This document shows positions 14,742-23,602 of a stretch of 55,374 bases of DNA, in pieces; the first letter of the stretch is position 1; every line of letters begins with the position of its first letter. The position numbers and the translations under genes were made by a program. The stretch covers positions 1-55,374 of the forward strand of contig JAHDXH010000006.1 in assembly GCA_023382875.1 (NCBI GenBank), written 5' to 3'. Under the pieces are notes generated by a model. It did no database searches, was not told the origin of the DNA, and saw only the letters and a list, made by a program, of their open reading frames with translations. This DNA is from Patescibacteria group bacterium (GTDB lineage Bacteria; Patescibacteriota; Microgenomatia; UBA1400; PJMF01).

Positions 14742-15998
14742 TTACCTCAATAAGATTGTTGCTAAGCCTAAGAATACCATAAACCCAAGGACGTCGGTGG
14801 CAGTGGTGATGAAGACTGTGGCAGAAGAGGCTGGATCTTTACCTGCTTTTCTCAGAACGACTGGCACTAAGGTACCAAAAGTAGCTGACACCATTAAGTT
14901 GGCAACCATGGCTACTCCCAAAACGACTCCTACCAAAACATTACGATTAAAGATTGCCAGAATAAGAAAAACAATTAGTCCATTGATTATGCCATTGATA
15001 AATGCAGCATAAAGTTCATTTTTTAAAGTTCGGCCAATGTCTTTCCAACCTAGGTCGTGGTCAGCTAAACCCCTCACCATGACAGCGAGTGTTTGAGTGC
15101 CAGCATTGCCGCCCATACCTGCAACAATAGGCATGTAAACGGCCAATAATACTTGTTTCTCGATGACATTATGGAAAAGACTAACGGTGAATGCTGCCAA
15201 AAATGCAGTAGCCAAGTTGATTAAGAGCCATTTATGACGGAATTTTATTTTTCTTTTGCCATTGTCATAAACAGATTCTTCGTCGTTAACACCAGCAAAG
15301 TCGTATAGAGCTGAAGCTTCTTCATCCTGCATGAGTTTAATCACATCATCAGAATAAATAATACCCAAAATGTTATTGCTGCTACCCAACACCACCACTT
15401 TGCTATGAGGGTGTTGAGAGAAAAAATCTAAAACATCTTTTTCCGAAGTATCAAAATTAATGGTGGCAATTTTATTAATATGTTTGCTTGCCGTATCATG
15501 CATCTTGGCGATAGCAAGTTTAAAGCCGGGAATAAAGCCTAGCAGTTTATGCTGTTCACTAACGACCAAAATAACAGGCAATTTTCCAGTTCTTTTTTCA
15601 TGAGTTAAAACTTTTTCTGATACTCCAGAAATTTTTTCACTTTCTTCAACCATAATGTAGTTGAGGCTCATTAGGTCAGCAGCCGTATCAGGCTTAAAGC
15701 TCAAAAGCATGGTGATGTCTTGTTTGAGTCGCTCATTAAGGCCATCAATAACTTTACTAGCATGTTTTTTGCTTAGTAAACGCACAATGTCTGTGGCTTC
15801 ATCTGGATCCATTTTTTCTAGAAGTGTAATGAGTTCTTCTTCTGGCAGGCGATTGACGAGGTCTTTTAAAACATGGTGGGAAAGCTTCTTAAGCAGGGAG
15901 ACTTGCTGTTTTTCATCAAAACTCCGGAAGAGATCAACTCTTTCTCTGGGATGATAGGATAATTCTAAGACCACTTGGCGCAAACCATTCTTTTTCAT
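14742..15998 (-). CDS. mgtE: magnesium transporter MgtE
   Basis: The 418-residue product contains the N-terminal MgtE superhelical domain (LPEEELITLLEKMDPDEATDIVRLL), a CBS-domain pair at about 115-235 (ILVVSEQHKLLGFI, SKVVVLGSSNNILGIIYSDD) and a C-terminal membrane domain with five helices including the conserved MPIVAGMGGNAGTQTLAVMVR pore segment. MgtE is a Mg2+-gated Mg2+ channel. It follows the DMT-family transporter by 15 nt. TAAACT six nt before the ATG could be its own -10. No M-box leader is visible. Confidence 0.95.
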   Translation of the reverse strand: MKKNGLRQVVLELSYHPRERVDLFRSFDEKQQVSLLKKLSHHVLKDLVNRLPEEELITLLEKMDPDEATDIVRLLSKKHASKVIDGLNERLKQDITMLLSFKPDTAADLMSLNYIMVEESEKISGVSEKVLTHEKRTGKLPVILVVSEQHKLLGFIPGFKLAIAKMHDTASKHINKIATINFDTSEKDVLDFFSQHPHSKVVVLGSSNNILGIIYSDDVIKLMQDEEASALYDFAGVNDEESVYDNGKRKIKFRHKWLLINLATAFLAAFTVSLFHNVIEKQVLLAVYMPIVAGMGGNAGTQTLAVMVRGLADHDLGWKDIGRTLKNELYAAFINGIINGLIVFLILAIFNRNVLVGVVLGVAMVANLMVSATFGTLVPVVLRKAGKDPASSATVFITTATDVLGFMVFLGLATILLR

Positions 15999-16013
15999 GA
16001 GATAAGTTTACGA

Positions 16014-16934
16014 TTATTTTCGTCTTTCGGCTAGATAGACCCCAAAGAAAATGACAATGAGGGAAATAAGTTGAAAAACGTTGATATGTTCTCCTAAAAC
16101 TAGATAACCTAAGGGAACGTAAACCAAGGGTTGAAGGTACCAAAAAAGACTAGCTTCTGATGTTTCAATGTTTTCCTGACCTTTGATGTAAGCTGTTAGA
16201 CCGATGATGGAGCCGAAAACCCCCATATAAAAGGCTGGCCAAAAAACCTTAATGTTTAAAAGTTCTGGCCAGTAAATTGGTCCCGACTCCCACCAGCCTA
16301 AAATCATGAAGAAAATTAGCGCCACGAAAAAACTTATCCCACTTACAAAAAATTTAGGTAAACCTTGGTAAACTTTTTTGGCCAACGGAAAATAAAAAAC
16401 ATTAGCCAAATTATGAAGGATTATTAGTAAATTTCCCCAAATCGAAAAGTGATTGAACTGACCATTGAGGCTAAAAAAGGGAATTAAAGTTAAGAAAATG
16501 GTGCCAACAAAGGCAATGCTCAAGCCTTTAAGTTCATATTTTTCAATTTTTTCCTTAAGGAGAAAAAAACCACCTAAGGTTACAAAAATCGGCACGGTGG
16601 TGGCGATTAAGTTGGCCTCAAGCGCTGAGGTGAGTTTTAATCCAGAGTATAGGGCTGCCAAAGCTAAGCCACTGCCAACTATTTCTAGGCCAGTAATTTG
16701 TGCTAGTTTTTTAAGGATATTTTTTTTACCTACTTTTTCTTTAAATTTTGGCCATAGGTAAATCAGGATTGGAATTGCTGCTATTGAGGCAATTAGATAG
16801 CGGTAGATTAAAAATCTATTGGGTGTGGTAATTTCTAAGGCGGGTTTGACGACAATAAAAGCAGCGCCCCAAAGCAGAGTGTTAATTGCCAACAAAAAAT
16901 ATGACCGCCAACGCTGGGCAGATATTTTAGCCAT
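16014..16934 (-). CDS. EamA/DMT-superfamily transporter
   Basis: The 306-residue product has about ten hydrophobic helices in two EamA halves: the first begins NTLLWGAAFIVVKPALEI, the second NLLIILHNLANVFYFPLAKK. It carries the typical VYVPLGYLVLGEHINVFQLISLIVIFFGVYLA C-terminus. DMT exporters move metabolites such as amino acids, purines or sugars; the substrate cannot be told. It lies between hisS and mgtE in one minus-strand unit. Confidence 0.88.
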   Translation of the reverse strand: MAKISAQRWRSYFLLAINTLLWGAAFIVVKPALEITTPNRFLIYRYLIASIAAIPILIYLWPKFKEKVGKKNILKKLAQITGLEIVGSGLALAALYSGLKLTSALEANLIATTVPIFVTLGGFFLLKEKIEKYELKGLSIAFVGTIFLTLIPFFSLNGQFNHFSIWGNLLIILHNLANVFYFPLAKKVYQGLPKFFVSGISFFVALIFFMILGWWESGPIYWPELLNIKVFWPAFYMGVFGSIIGLTAYIKGQENIETSEASLFWYLQPLVYVPLGYLVLGEHINVFQLISLIVIFFGVYLAERRK

Positions 16935-16959
16935 ACTTTAGCTTAGCAGATTGAAGATC

Positions 16960-18201
16960 TTAAGAGAATCGTTCAACCAATTCACTTAAACTAAGCTTGA
17001 ATTGTTGGCCAGTGCTCATATCTTTAAGCACTACTTGGTTTGCCAGTTTCTCCTCTTCGCCAATGATGACAACAAAAGGAATTTGCTTTTGATCAGCATA
17101 TTTGAATTGCTTGCCAAGTTTATCGACGGCAGGGTAGAGCTCAGTTTTAATTTTGGCTTTTCTTAATTCACCAGCAACTTTTAAAGATTCTGGCAACAAG
17201 CTTTCATCAAATACGCTGACCAAAATCTGACTGGTTGATTTGTTTTCTGGCAATAAGCCCAAAGCGACTGCTGCTTCGACAGTGCGGTCAAAGCCAAAAG
17301 CCACGCCAACAGCTGGAACATCGACACCGCCAAGGTTGTCGATCAGTTTGTCATAGCGTCCGCCACCACCACTGGAACTACCACCATATTCTGGCAATAA
17401 GATTTCAAAAATCATACCGGTGTAATAATCCAAGCCTCTAGCTAGAAAAGGATTGAAGACTAGTGACTTTTCATCTACACCTAGGGCAATTGCACCATCA
17501 ATAATGGCCTTAAGATTGTCGGATGGCCCGGTGGTTTGAAGGGTAGTCAGTGCTAATTTTGCTTGTTCTTCTGCTAAGCCTTTTTCTACCAGCTCAGCTA
17601 CAACTTCAATTTGAGTTTTTTTGTCCAATTTATCGATAGTTTGAATCAAAGAAAAAACATCAACTTTGTCAGTGGTGAACGGTGTGAGATTAGCCATCAA
17701 GGTTTGGCGGTCGTTGAGATTGAGAGCAATTTCTTTGAAGCCAAGCTCTTTGTAAGCAAAGTAACTGCAGGCTAAAATCTCGCTGTCAGCTAGGGTAGAA
17801 GTACTACCAAAAATATCAATGTCACATTGAGTAAATTCACGGTAACGACCTTTTTGAGGTTTGTCGGCACGGAAAACATTTTGAATTTGATATCTTCTAA
17901 AATATTTAGGCAATTGACCTTGATATTGAGCCAAAATTCTGGCCGTTGGCACGGTTTGGTCATAACGCAAAGCGATTTCTCTTTCGCCACGATCGGTAAA
18001 AGAGTAGACGAGTTTGTCTGCTTCATCGCCATATTTTCCCAACAACAATGAGGCATATTCGAGAGTTGGTGTTTCTAGTGGCTCAAAGCCAAAACGCTCG
18101 AAAACCTCACTGATTTTCTTTTCTACATAATCGCGGTTTCTTTTTTCTTCTGGTAAAAAGTCGCGAAAGCCTTTTAGTGTTTGTAAGTTTGTTTTTGTCA
18201 T
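16960..18201 (-). CDS. hisS: histidine--tRNA ligase
   Basis: The 413-residue class II synthetase begins LKGFRDFLPEEKRNRDYVEKKISEVFERFGFEPLETPTLE (motif 1). ALRYDQTVPTAR and the RYQIQNVFRADKPQKGRYREFTQCDIDIFG segment form motif 2. The histidine-binding motif is GLDYYTGMIFEI, and SGGGGRYDKL belongs to motif 3. The C-terminal anticodon-binding domain covers about 325-413. On the minus strand, TACAAT (18211-18216) lies 9 nt before the start. Confidence 0.96.
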   Translation of the reverse strand: MTKTNLQTLKGFRDFLPEEKRNRDYVEKKISEVFERFGFEPLETPTLEYASLLLGKYGDEADKLVYSFTDRGEREIALRYDQTVPTARILAQYQGQLPKYFRRYQIQNVFRADKPQKGRYREFTQCDIDIFGSTSTLADSEILACSYFAYKELGFKEIALNLNDRQTLMANLTPFTTDKVDVFSLIQTIDKLDKKTQIEVVAELVEKGLAEEQAKLALTTLQTTGPSDNLKAIIDGAIALGVDEKSLVFNPFLARGLDYYTGMIFEILLPEYGGSSSGGGGRYDKLIDNLGGVDVPAVGVAFGFDRTVEAAVALGLLPENKSTSQILVSVFDESLLPESLKVAGELRKAKIKTELYPAVDKLGKQFKYADQKQIPFVVIIGEEEKLANQVVLKDMSTGQQFKLSLSELVERFS

Positions 18202-18238
18202 AATTTATTTATTGTAACTTAATATTGGTTGGAGGTAA

Positions 18239-18303
18239 TAAAAAACCCCCGATTGGGGGCCATTTTGCTACACAAAAACTCACCCCCTTGTTTATGAGTG
18301 GGT
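18239..18303 (-). terminator. tandem terminator region after the M24 peptidase gene
   Basis: On the minus strand CCCCC-AATC-GGGGG followed by six T (about 18240-18259) is a strong intrinsic terminator. Just upstream, ACTCA and TGAGT (within 18278-18303) form a second, weaker hairpin followed by TTTTTG. Confidence 0.75.
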
Positions 18304-18352
18304 ATGATGAGCTACTTTGGTAAGCAAAAGAACTGTTTTGTTCATACTCAAA

Positions 18353-19429
18353 TTATATCATTTTAAGCTTGGATTCAGTTAGGCAAAAAACTTGGGCGTC
18401 TTTTAAAAGCAATGTGTTTTCATAACGAATGCCAAATTTACCTGGTAAATAAATACCTGGCTCGATGGTGATTACACAGTTATTGGGGATTAAAGTTTTG
18501 TTGGTGAGGTAGATGGATGGTGATTCGTGGATATCTAGGCCTAATCCATGTCCGGTGGTATGAATAAAGTATTGGCCGTATCCTGCTTGGTTGATGATGC
18601 TTCTAGTGGCTTGGTCAATTTTGGCGGCGGTTACTTCTGGGGACTGCAAAGCTTTTACGCCAGCCAAATAGGCAGCATTGATTGTTTTTGAAATTTGCAG
18701 ATACTCTAGATCGGGGTTTGGTCCAAACCACCAGCTTCTAGTCATATCTGATCGGTAGTTGGAAACTGTTGCCCCAAAATCAATAAGAATAGCTTGGTTA
18801 TTTTCGAGTTTTTTATTAGTTGGTTGATGGTGAAGTAGGGCTGTATTTTCGCCAAAAGCGACAATTGTAGGAAAAGCTTCTTGCTGACTGCCAAGTTTTC
18901 TTAAAATCTCCTTGAGAAGTTCAGCCACTTCAATTTCCGTTAGACCAATTTTGATTTTACGTTTCAATTTTTCAAAAGTTTGAGCACTAATTTTTCCAGC
19001 CGTCACCATTTTTTCTATTTCTTCCTCATCTTTACTCATTTTTTGCTGATTAAGCCAGTCATGGGTTAGTTTATCCAGTTTGACTGGCAAGGTTTGCAAA
19101 GCTTCCCACTCGGTGACAACCAGATCGTTTTTATCAATTAGTAGTCGAGTGTCTGATTGATCTTTTAATTTTTGGTCTAAACTTTTGGTCAATTGCTCCA
19201 GACTTATTCCTGCCACATATTGGCAAAAGCTAGTTTTTTTAATGGGGCTAAAACTATGGTGGAAAAGGGTTACTTGTGTTTTAGTAATCAATAAAAATGC
19301 CTCTCTTTCTTCGGGAACCAAAAAACCAAAATCAACTAAATAGGAGATATCGGTCGGTTTTGAGAAAAGAACAGCAGTTTGAGAATCAAGATTATTTTGG
19401 AAAGCTTTGAGACGAGCTTCAATTTTCAT
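18353..19429 (-). CDS. M24 family Xaa-Pro aminopeptidase
   Basis: The product has about 358 residues. An N-terminal creatinase-like domain is followed by a pita-bread domain with the five metal ligands in order: Asp in LIDFGA, Asp in SDMTRSW, His in HTTGHGLGLDIHE, Glu in IEPGIYL, and Glu in RYENTLLL. Such enzymes remove N-terminal residues before proline from peptides. The start ATG 19429 overlaps the end of the upstream gene by 11 nt; an in-frame TTG at 19438 is less likely. Confidence 0.92.
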   Translation of the reverse strand: MKIEARLKAFQNNLDSQTAVLFSKPTDISYLVDFGFLVPEEREAFLLITKTQVTLFHHSFSPIKKTSFCQYVAGISLEQLTKSLDQKLKDQSDTRLLIDKNDLVVTEWEALQTLPVKLDKLTHDWLNQQKMSKDEEEIEKMVTAGKISAQTFEKLKRKIKIGLTEIEVAELLKEILRKLGSQQEAFPTIVAFGENTALLHHQPTNKKLENNQAILIDFGATVSNYRSDMTRSWWFGPNPDLEYLQISKTINAAYLAGVKALQSPEVTAAKIDQATRSIINQAGYGQYFIHTTGHGLGLDIHESPSIYLTNKTLIPNNCVITIEPGIYLPGKFGIRYENTLLLKDAQVFCLTESKLKMI

Positions 19430-20102
19430 CTTGAGCAATAACGGTTAAGACTCTGATTCTAGTCGCGATTTTGTCACCTTCATCATCATAAGCAATGACT
19501 AAAGCTTGCATGTCGGTTTCAATGTCAGTTCTTTTGATTTCTTCACCCTTCAAATCTTCATAAACAGTTTTGGTGTTAGTGGTGACTTCAATTGCTTCTG
19601 GATTATCGCGAGGGATGATGGTGAAAGTAGTTTTGTCACTCTCACTAATTGTGCCTAGAGTGGTCAAATAAGATCTTGGTCTAATGTCGTCTGTAGAAAC
19701 TAAAATCCTGATTGGCTTGAAGCTGTCATCTTCAACGACACCCATTACGACCAACCAGTTATCAACAGCTAAGTCTGCCAGTTTCATTTTGGTTGTACCT
19801 TTGAGTAATTCAACGTCGCTGGTAATTGGTAAGATTCTTGTGGCTTTATTAGTTTTGACAGTCACAGCTTCTTCACTGATTCTGATAACTTGACCAATAA
19901 AACCTTGCTTGGTGGAATCTAAGTTATTGATGATGCCTGTAATTTGGTCTTTTTTTTCCTCGACAATTCTTTCAATTCTAGCTTTGAGGTTTTGGGTGGT
20001 TTGGGGACTACTGGTGGCTTCTTGAGCGTGAACACCAGTTGCCAGGCTCAAATTGAGGGCAAAAAGACAGGTCAACGCTAATAGTTTTTTAGTTTTATTC
20101 AT
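19419..20102 (-). CDS. hypothetical secreted protein
   Basis: The protein (about 227 residues) starts at ATG 20102, which overlaps the stop of the upstream gene by 8 nt and opens a clean signal peptide (MNKTKKLLALTCLFALNLSLATGVHA). The mature part contains a coiled-coil-like stretch (LKARIERIVEEKKDQITGIINNLDSTK) and then small beta-rich segments resembling OB-like domains of unknown proteins (GFIGQVIRISEEAVTVKT, DNWLVVMGVVEDD). Function not recognised. It lies in an overlapping three-gene minus-strand unit. Confidence 0.75.
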   Translation of the reverse strand: MNKTKKLLALTCLFALNLSLATGVHAQEATSSPQTTQNLKARIERIVEEKKDQITGIINNLDSTKQGFIGQVIRISEEAVTVKTNKATRILPITSDVELLKGTTKMKLADLAVDNWLVVMGVVEDDSFKPIRILVSTDDIRPRSYLTTLGTISESDKTTFTIIPRDNPEAIEVTTNTKTVYEDLKGEEIKRTDIETDMQALVIAYDDEGDKIATRIRVLTVIAQDEN

Positions 20103-20565
20103 CTTTGGTATCGGCACTTGGTGAGGCATCATTGCTATCGCCAAGAAGTGGCTTGGTGGTGTAAATAACCGTTAGCTCTTTGGTGATAACCTTACCATCT
20201 TCATTAATTGATTTGACTTGAATCACATTGCTACCTACTTCTAATTTGGCTGAGATAGAGAAGTTGCCAGAATCATCAGCTGTAGTAACAAAATCCTGAT
20301 CGCCCACTAAAATTACAATAAATTCGTTTTCATTGGTAGTACCAGCAATGGTCACATCGGCTGATTCTTGAATTGATTCATCAAGGGGTGAATGGATGAC
20401 TAAATTGCTAATCAAATCAGAAGAGGCTTCTGGAGTAGGTGATACTTCAGTGTTAGTAGTTTGGTTTTTGGGAGTCAACATGATTTTGGTGCGGTAAAAT
20501 CCAAACACGATGACTAAGCCCAAAGCCAGGCCCATGAAGATAGCTAGAAGTAACTCTTTTTTCAT
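20095..20565 (-). CDS. membrane-anchored protein with Ig-like domain
   Basis: The protein (about 156 residues) starts at ATG 20565, where KKELLLAIFMGLALGLVIVFGF forms an N-terminal membrane anchor. A Thr/Ser/Pro-rich linker follows, then one beta-sandwich domain (NLVIHSPLDESIQESADVTIAGTTNENEFIVILV to KELTVIYTTK) of the kind found repeatedly in cell-surface proteins. The domain is outside the cell. On the minus strand TATAAT (20576-20581) lies 10 nt upstream of the start. Confidence 0.75.
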   Translation of the reverse strand: MKKELLLAIFMGLALGLVIVFGFYRTKIMLTPKNQTTNTEVSPTPEASSDLISNLVIHSPLDESIQESADVTIAGTTNENEFIVILVGDQDFVTTADDSGNFSISAKLEVGSNVIQVKSINEDGKVITKELTVIYTTKPLLGDSNDASPSADTKDE

Positions 20566-20658
20566 TTTCAACCCTATTATAGTTAAAGAAGTCATATATT
20601 CAACTTGAGTATCTGTTCAACCTCTGATATTTTAAGAGTGCAACTAAGGAGAACTATT

Positions 20659-21315
20659 ATGGAAATTACATATCTTGGCCACAGCTGTTTTCGCCTCAAG
20701 GGAAACTTGGGCACAGTCATTACCGATCCTTTTGACAGTTACATCGGGTTTAACTTACCCAGTGCTAGCGCTGATATTGTGACCATTTCTCATGACCACA
20801 AAGACCACAACAATTACAAAGCCATTAACGGTACAGCTCGAAGAGAAAAACCTTTCATCATTACCCATCCAGGTGAATATGAAGTAGGTGGCATTTCTGT
20901 TTTTGGTGTCAAAACTGATCATGACGCCAGTGGTGGAGCAGAGCGAGGTAGTAATATTGTCTATACCGTTTTGATTGATGATCTTAAGATTTGCCATCTG
21001 GGAGACTTAGGTCATGAATTAACTCAAGAACAACTTACCGAAATTGGACAGGCTGATGTTTTGTTATTACCTGTTGGTGGTGTTTTCACTATTGGAGCAG
21101 ATCAGGCACTTAAAATTGCTCAAGCAATGGAACCAAGTTATATCGTGCCAATGCACTATAAAACTGCCAAGCATGATGTTAATGTTTTTGGTGACATGGC
21201 AACTTTAGAAGATTTCATGAAAGAATTTGGTTCAGAAATTGTTCCAGTGCCAAAATTGGTAATTAGTAAAGATCGCCTGCCAGAAGAAACAGAGATGGTA
21301 GTTCTAATGAACTAA
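20659..21315 (+). CDS. metallo-beta-lactamase-fold hydrolase, UPF0173-like
   Basis: The product has 218 residues from ATG 20659, preceded by AAGGAG, one of the few clear Shine-Dalgarno sequences in the core genes. The zinc motif is SHDHKDHNN, followed by HPGEYEVGG, HLGDLGHELT and VPMHYKT, the pattern of the UlaG-like/UPF0173 branch. The in vivo substrate is unknown. It lies 13 nt upstream of dnaB. Confidence 0.88.
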   Translation: MEITYLGHSCFRLKGNLGTVITDPFDSYIGFNLPSASADIVTISHDHKDHNNYKAINGTARREKPFIITHPGEYEVGGISVFGVKTDHDASGGAERGSNIVYTVLIDDLKICHLGDLGHELTQEQLTEIGQADVLLLPVGGVFTIGADQALKIAQAMEPSYIVPMHYKTAKHDVNVFGDMATLEDFMKEFGSEIVPVPKLVISKDRLPEETEMVVLMN

Positions 21316-21328
21316 CATCAAGCCAGTG

Positions 21329-22633
21329 ATGAAAGCTAGAATTCCGCCCCATGATTTGTCGGCTGAAGTGTCAGTTTTAGGTTCAATTTTGATTGACTCT
21401 GACGCTATTATTCAGGTGGCAGAAATTATCAAGTCTGACGATTTTTACGAACCCAGTCATCAAATGATTTACGCAGCGATGATGGAGCTTTTTGAAAAGC
21501 GCCAGCCAATTGATGCCGTCACATTATCTAACCAACTTAAAAAAGCTAAACAACTTGATACCGTTGGTGGATCATCCACCATTGCCAAGCTCACTAACGA
21601 AGTTACAACTTCCTCTAATGTTACTCATTATGCCAATCTTGTGGCAGAAGCAGCGATGCGTCGTAATATTATTTCGACCGCTGCCGAGCTTGGTGAGTTA
21701 GCATTTGATGAATCTCAGGAAGCTCGAGATATTTTAGATACCACCGAGCAAAAGATTTTTCAGATTTCTCAAACGCAGGACCGCGATGCTTTTGTGCCGA
21801 TTAAGGATACATTGGCAGAAAGTTTTGAACGTATCGATGAAATGCAAAGAAACCCTAACTCGATGCGGGGTATTCCTACTGGTTTGGCTGATCTAGATGG
21901 AATTTTGGCTGGTTTTGGTAAATCCAACCTTTTGATTTTAGCAGCTCGTCCTGGTATGGGTAAAACCGCTTTGTCTTTGAATATTGCTCAACATATTGCC
22001 GTTAATGAAAAGAAAAAAGTGGCCATTTTTTCTCTAGAAATGAGTAAGGAAGAGCTTGTGGATCGTTTGTTGGTGTCACAAGCAGATATTGATGCTTGGC
22101 GTCTTAAAACAGGTCGTTTAGATCAGCAAGATTTTATGAAGTTATCAGACGCGATGGGGGTATTGGCTGATACTCACATTTTTATTGATGACAAACCAGG
22201 CATGACTATTTTCGAAATGAGAACAAAAGCCAGGCGCTTGTCTATGGAGCATGGCCTTGATTTCCTTGTGGTCGACTACTTGCAGTTGGCGCATGGTCGA
22301 ACCATGGATAATCGTGTCCAAGAAGTCGCAGAAATTTCGCAGGGTCTAAAAAACATTGCTCGTGAACTTAAGATTCCGGTTTTGGCTTTGTCTCAGTTGT
22401 CTCGTGCAATTGAAAGTCGTGGTGAAAAAACTCCGCAGCTTTCTGACCTTCGTGAATCGGGTTCTATCGAGCAGGATGCTGACGCAGTTATGTTTTTGTA
22501 TCGAAAAGACGATGATATTCGTGAATCCGTTAATCTCAAAATCGCTAAGCACCGTCATGGCTCAGTGGGAGATATCGATCTGTACTTCCGTGGCGATCGC
22601 ATGAAATTTTACGGTTTAGAAACAAAACGCTAA
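21329..22633 (+). CDS. dnaB: replicative DNA helicase DnaB
   Basis: The product has 434 residues from ATG 21329; a GTG directly before it is an alternative. The N-terminal domain begins PPHDLSAEVSVLGSILID, followed by the helical linker and the RecA-like motor domain with ARPGMGKT at about 206-213. Other motifs are FSLEMSKEELVDRLL, DFLVVDYLQL and LSQLSRAIESRGEKTPQLSDLRESGSIEQDAD. This hexameric helicase unwinds DNA at the replication fork. No intein is present. Confidence 0.97.
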   Translation: MKARIPPHDLSAEVSVLGSILIDSDAIIQVAEIIKSDDFYEPSHQMIYAAMMELFEKRQPIDAVTLSNQLKKAKQLDTVGGSSTIAKLTNEVTTSSNVTHYANLVAEAAMRRNIISTAAELGELAFDESQEARDILDTTEQKIFQISQTQDRDAFVPIKDTLAESFERIDEMQRNPNSMRGIPTGLADLDGILAGFGKSNLLILAARPGMGKTALSLNIAQHIAVNEKKKVAIFSLEMSKEELVDRLLVSQADIDAWRLKTGRLDQQDFMKLSDAMGVLADTHIFIDDKPGMTIFEMRTKARRLSMEHGLDFLVVDYLQLAHGRTMDNRVQEVAEISQGLKNIARELKIPVLALSQLSRAIESRGEKTPQLSDLRESGSIEQDADAVMFLYRKDDDIRESVNLKIAKHRHGSVGDIDLYFRGDRMKFYGLETKR

Positions 22634-22672
22634 ATACATATAGCGAGCTTTTAGAAGTTGAGAGTGAGTAAA

Positions 22673-22912
22673 TTAGGCTTTTTGGGTAAAACCAAAGAGA
22701 AGGTAAATCAAGCCCCCAGTCAAAACAATGAAAACGATGGTGAAACCCAAGTTGGAGCGCAAATTTTTGCTGGCTTTATCAGGGTCAGCGGCATCAGCGG
22801 AAATGATGATAACCATCGCAATAACCAGCCAAATGACGCCACGCACTACAATTGAAGCAAAGCTATCAATGCGGAATGCACTAGCAACCAGTTCGCGAAC
22901 GGTTTCCATCAT
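22673..22912 (-). CDS. hypothetical two-helix membrane protein
   Basis: The protein (about 79 residues) has two membrane helices (SIVVRGVIWLVIAMVIIIS and LGFTIVFIVLTGGLIYLLFGF) separated by a short polar loop. The open frame extends upstream into tRNA-Leu, so the start is placed at ATG 22912, with ATG 22909 as the alternative. It lies just downstream of tRNA-Leu on the same strand. Function unknown. Confidence 0.65.
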   Translation of the reverse strand: MMETVRELVASAFRIDSFASIVVRGVIWLVIAMVIIISADAADPDKASKNLRSNLGFTIVFIVLTGGLIYLLFGFTQKA

Positions 22913-22977
22913 AAGTTTAATATGAAGGTTTTTTGAGTTTTTTGCAAGTTTGGGAAATCGGTCCAAAAGGGCTTGGG

Positions 22978-23062
22978 TGCCGAGAGAGGGAGTCGAACCC
23001 TCACGAGGGGTTATCCTCATGGGTTTTTGAGACCCACGCGTCTACCATTTCGCCACCTCGGC
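22978..23062 (-). tRNA. tRNA-Leu(CAA)
   Basis: On the minus strand the gene begins GCCGAGGTGGCGAAATGG and folds into a class II tRNA. The acceptor stem is GCCGAGG/TCTCGGC with one G-U pair, the anticodon loop is CTCAAAA (anticodon CAA, reading UUG), and there is a long variable arm (GAGG...CCTC) and a GGTTCGACTCC T-arm. The discriminator is A. The following bases are CCC, so the CCA end is not encoded. Confidence 0.96.
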
Positions 23063-23083
23063 AAGTGAATAGGGGTTATTTTA

Positions 23084-23530
23084 CTATTTGAGGAGGTAAA
23101 CAGCAATCACCACTAAAATTTGTGGAATTAGGCCGAAAAACACGTGGTGAGTGGAATGATGAAAAAAGTGATGCAGGTCGGTCAGTGGACGCAGGAATGG
23201 CAAGTCTAGTTTGAGGAAGTTTTTTGGTGCGTCTAGTAAATCTGGCAATATTCCTGCCAAAGCACCCAACCAGATGTGCCATTGAATTTGGGCATGGCCA
23301 GCTTGAAAAAACCAATACAAAAGTCCAAAAGTGGCAACCAATTCTAAAACTTCAAAAAACAAGGCAGTTTTAACGCTTCTTTTTCCTGTTGATAAGCCGG
23401 TCCCAAAGTCCCAGTGGGGAATCCAGTCTTCCAAATAATGGGCGCTAACCGCTGCTGGAATATAAAAAGCAGGGTGGGGGATTTGGCTGGCCAAAAAAGC
23501 ACCGGTTAAGCTATGGGGGATAGACAACAT
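23084..23530 (-). CDS. membrane protein, DUF457/YdjM-like putative metal-dependent hydrolase
   Basis: This 148-residue membrane protein has several helices and conserved histidines and acidic residues at membrane borders: IPHSLTGAF, SAHYLEDWIPHWD, LPDLLDAPKNF, DLHHFFHHSTHH. This His/Asp pattern resembles the predicted membrane-bound hydrolases related to YdjM, and biochemical function is unproven. On the minus strand TACAAT (23539-23544) lies 8 nt before the ATG. Divergent from lgt. Confidence 0.65.
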   Translation of the reverse strand: MLSIPHSLTGAFLASQIPHPAFYIPAAVSAHYLEDWIPHWDFGTGLSTGKRSVKTALFFEVLELVATFGLLYWFFQAGHAQIQWHIWLGALAGILPDLLDAPKNFLKLDLPFLRPLTDLHHFFHHSTHHVFFGLIPQILVVIAVYLLK

Positions 23531-23590
23531 AGAAAGCTATTGTAACGCGAATCAAGTTAAGTTGCTATGGAGCTTCATTTAGGTCTGGGT

Positions 23591-23596
23591 TATGAT
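23591..23596 (+). promoter_or_regulatory. -10 element of lgt, leaderless pattern
   Basis: TATGAT followed by 6 nt and ATG 23603; no Shine-Dalgarno sequence fits between them. Confidence 0.5.
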
Positions 23597-23602
23597 AGGT
23601 GA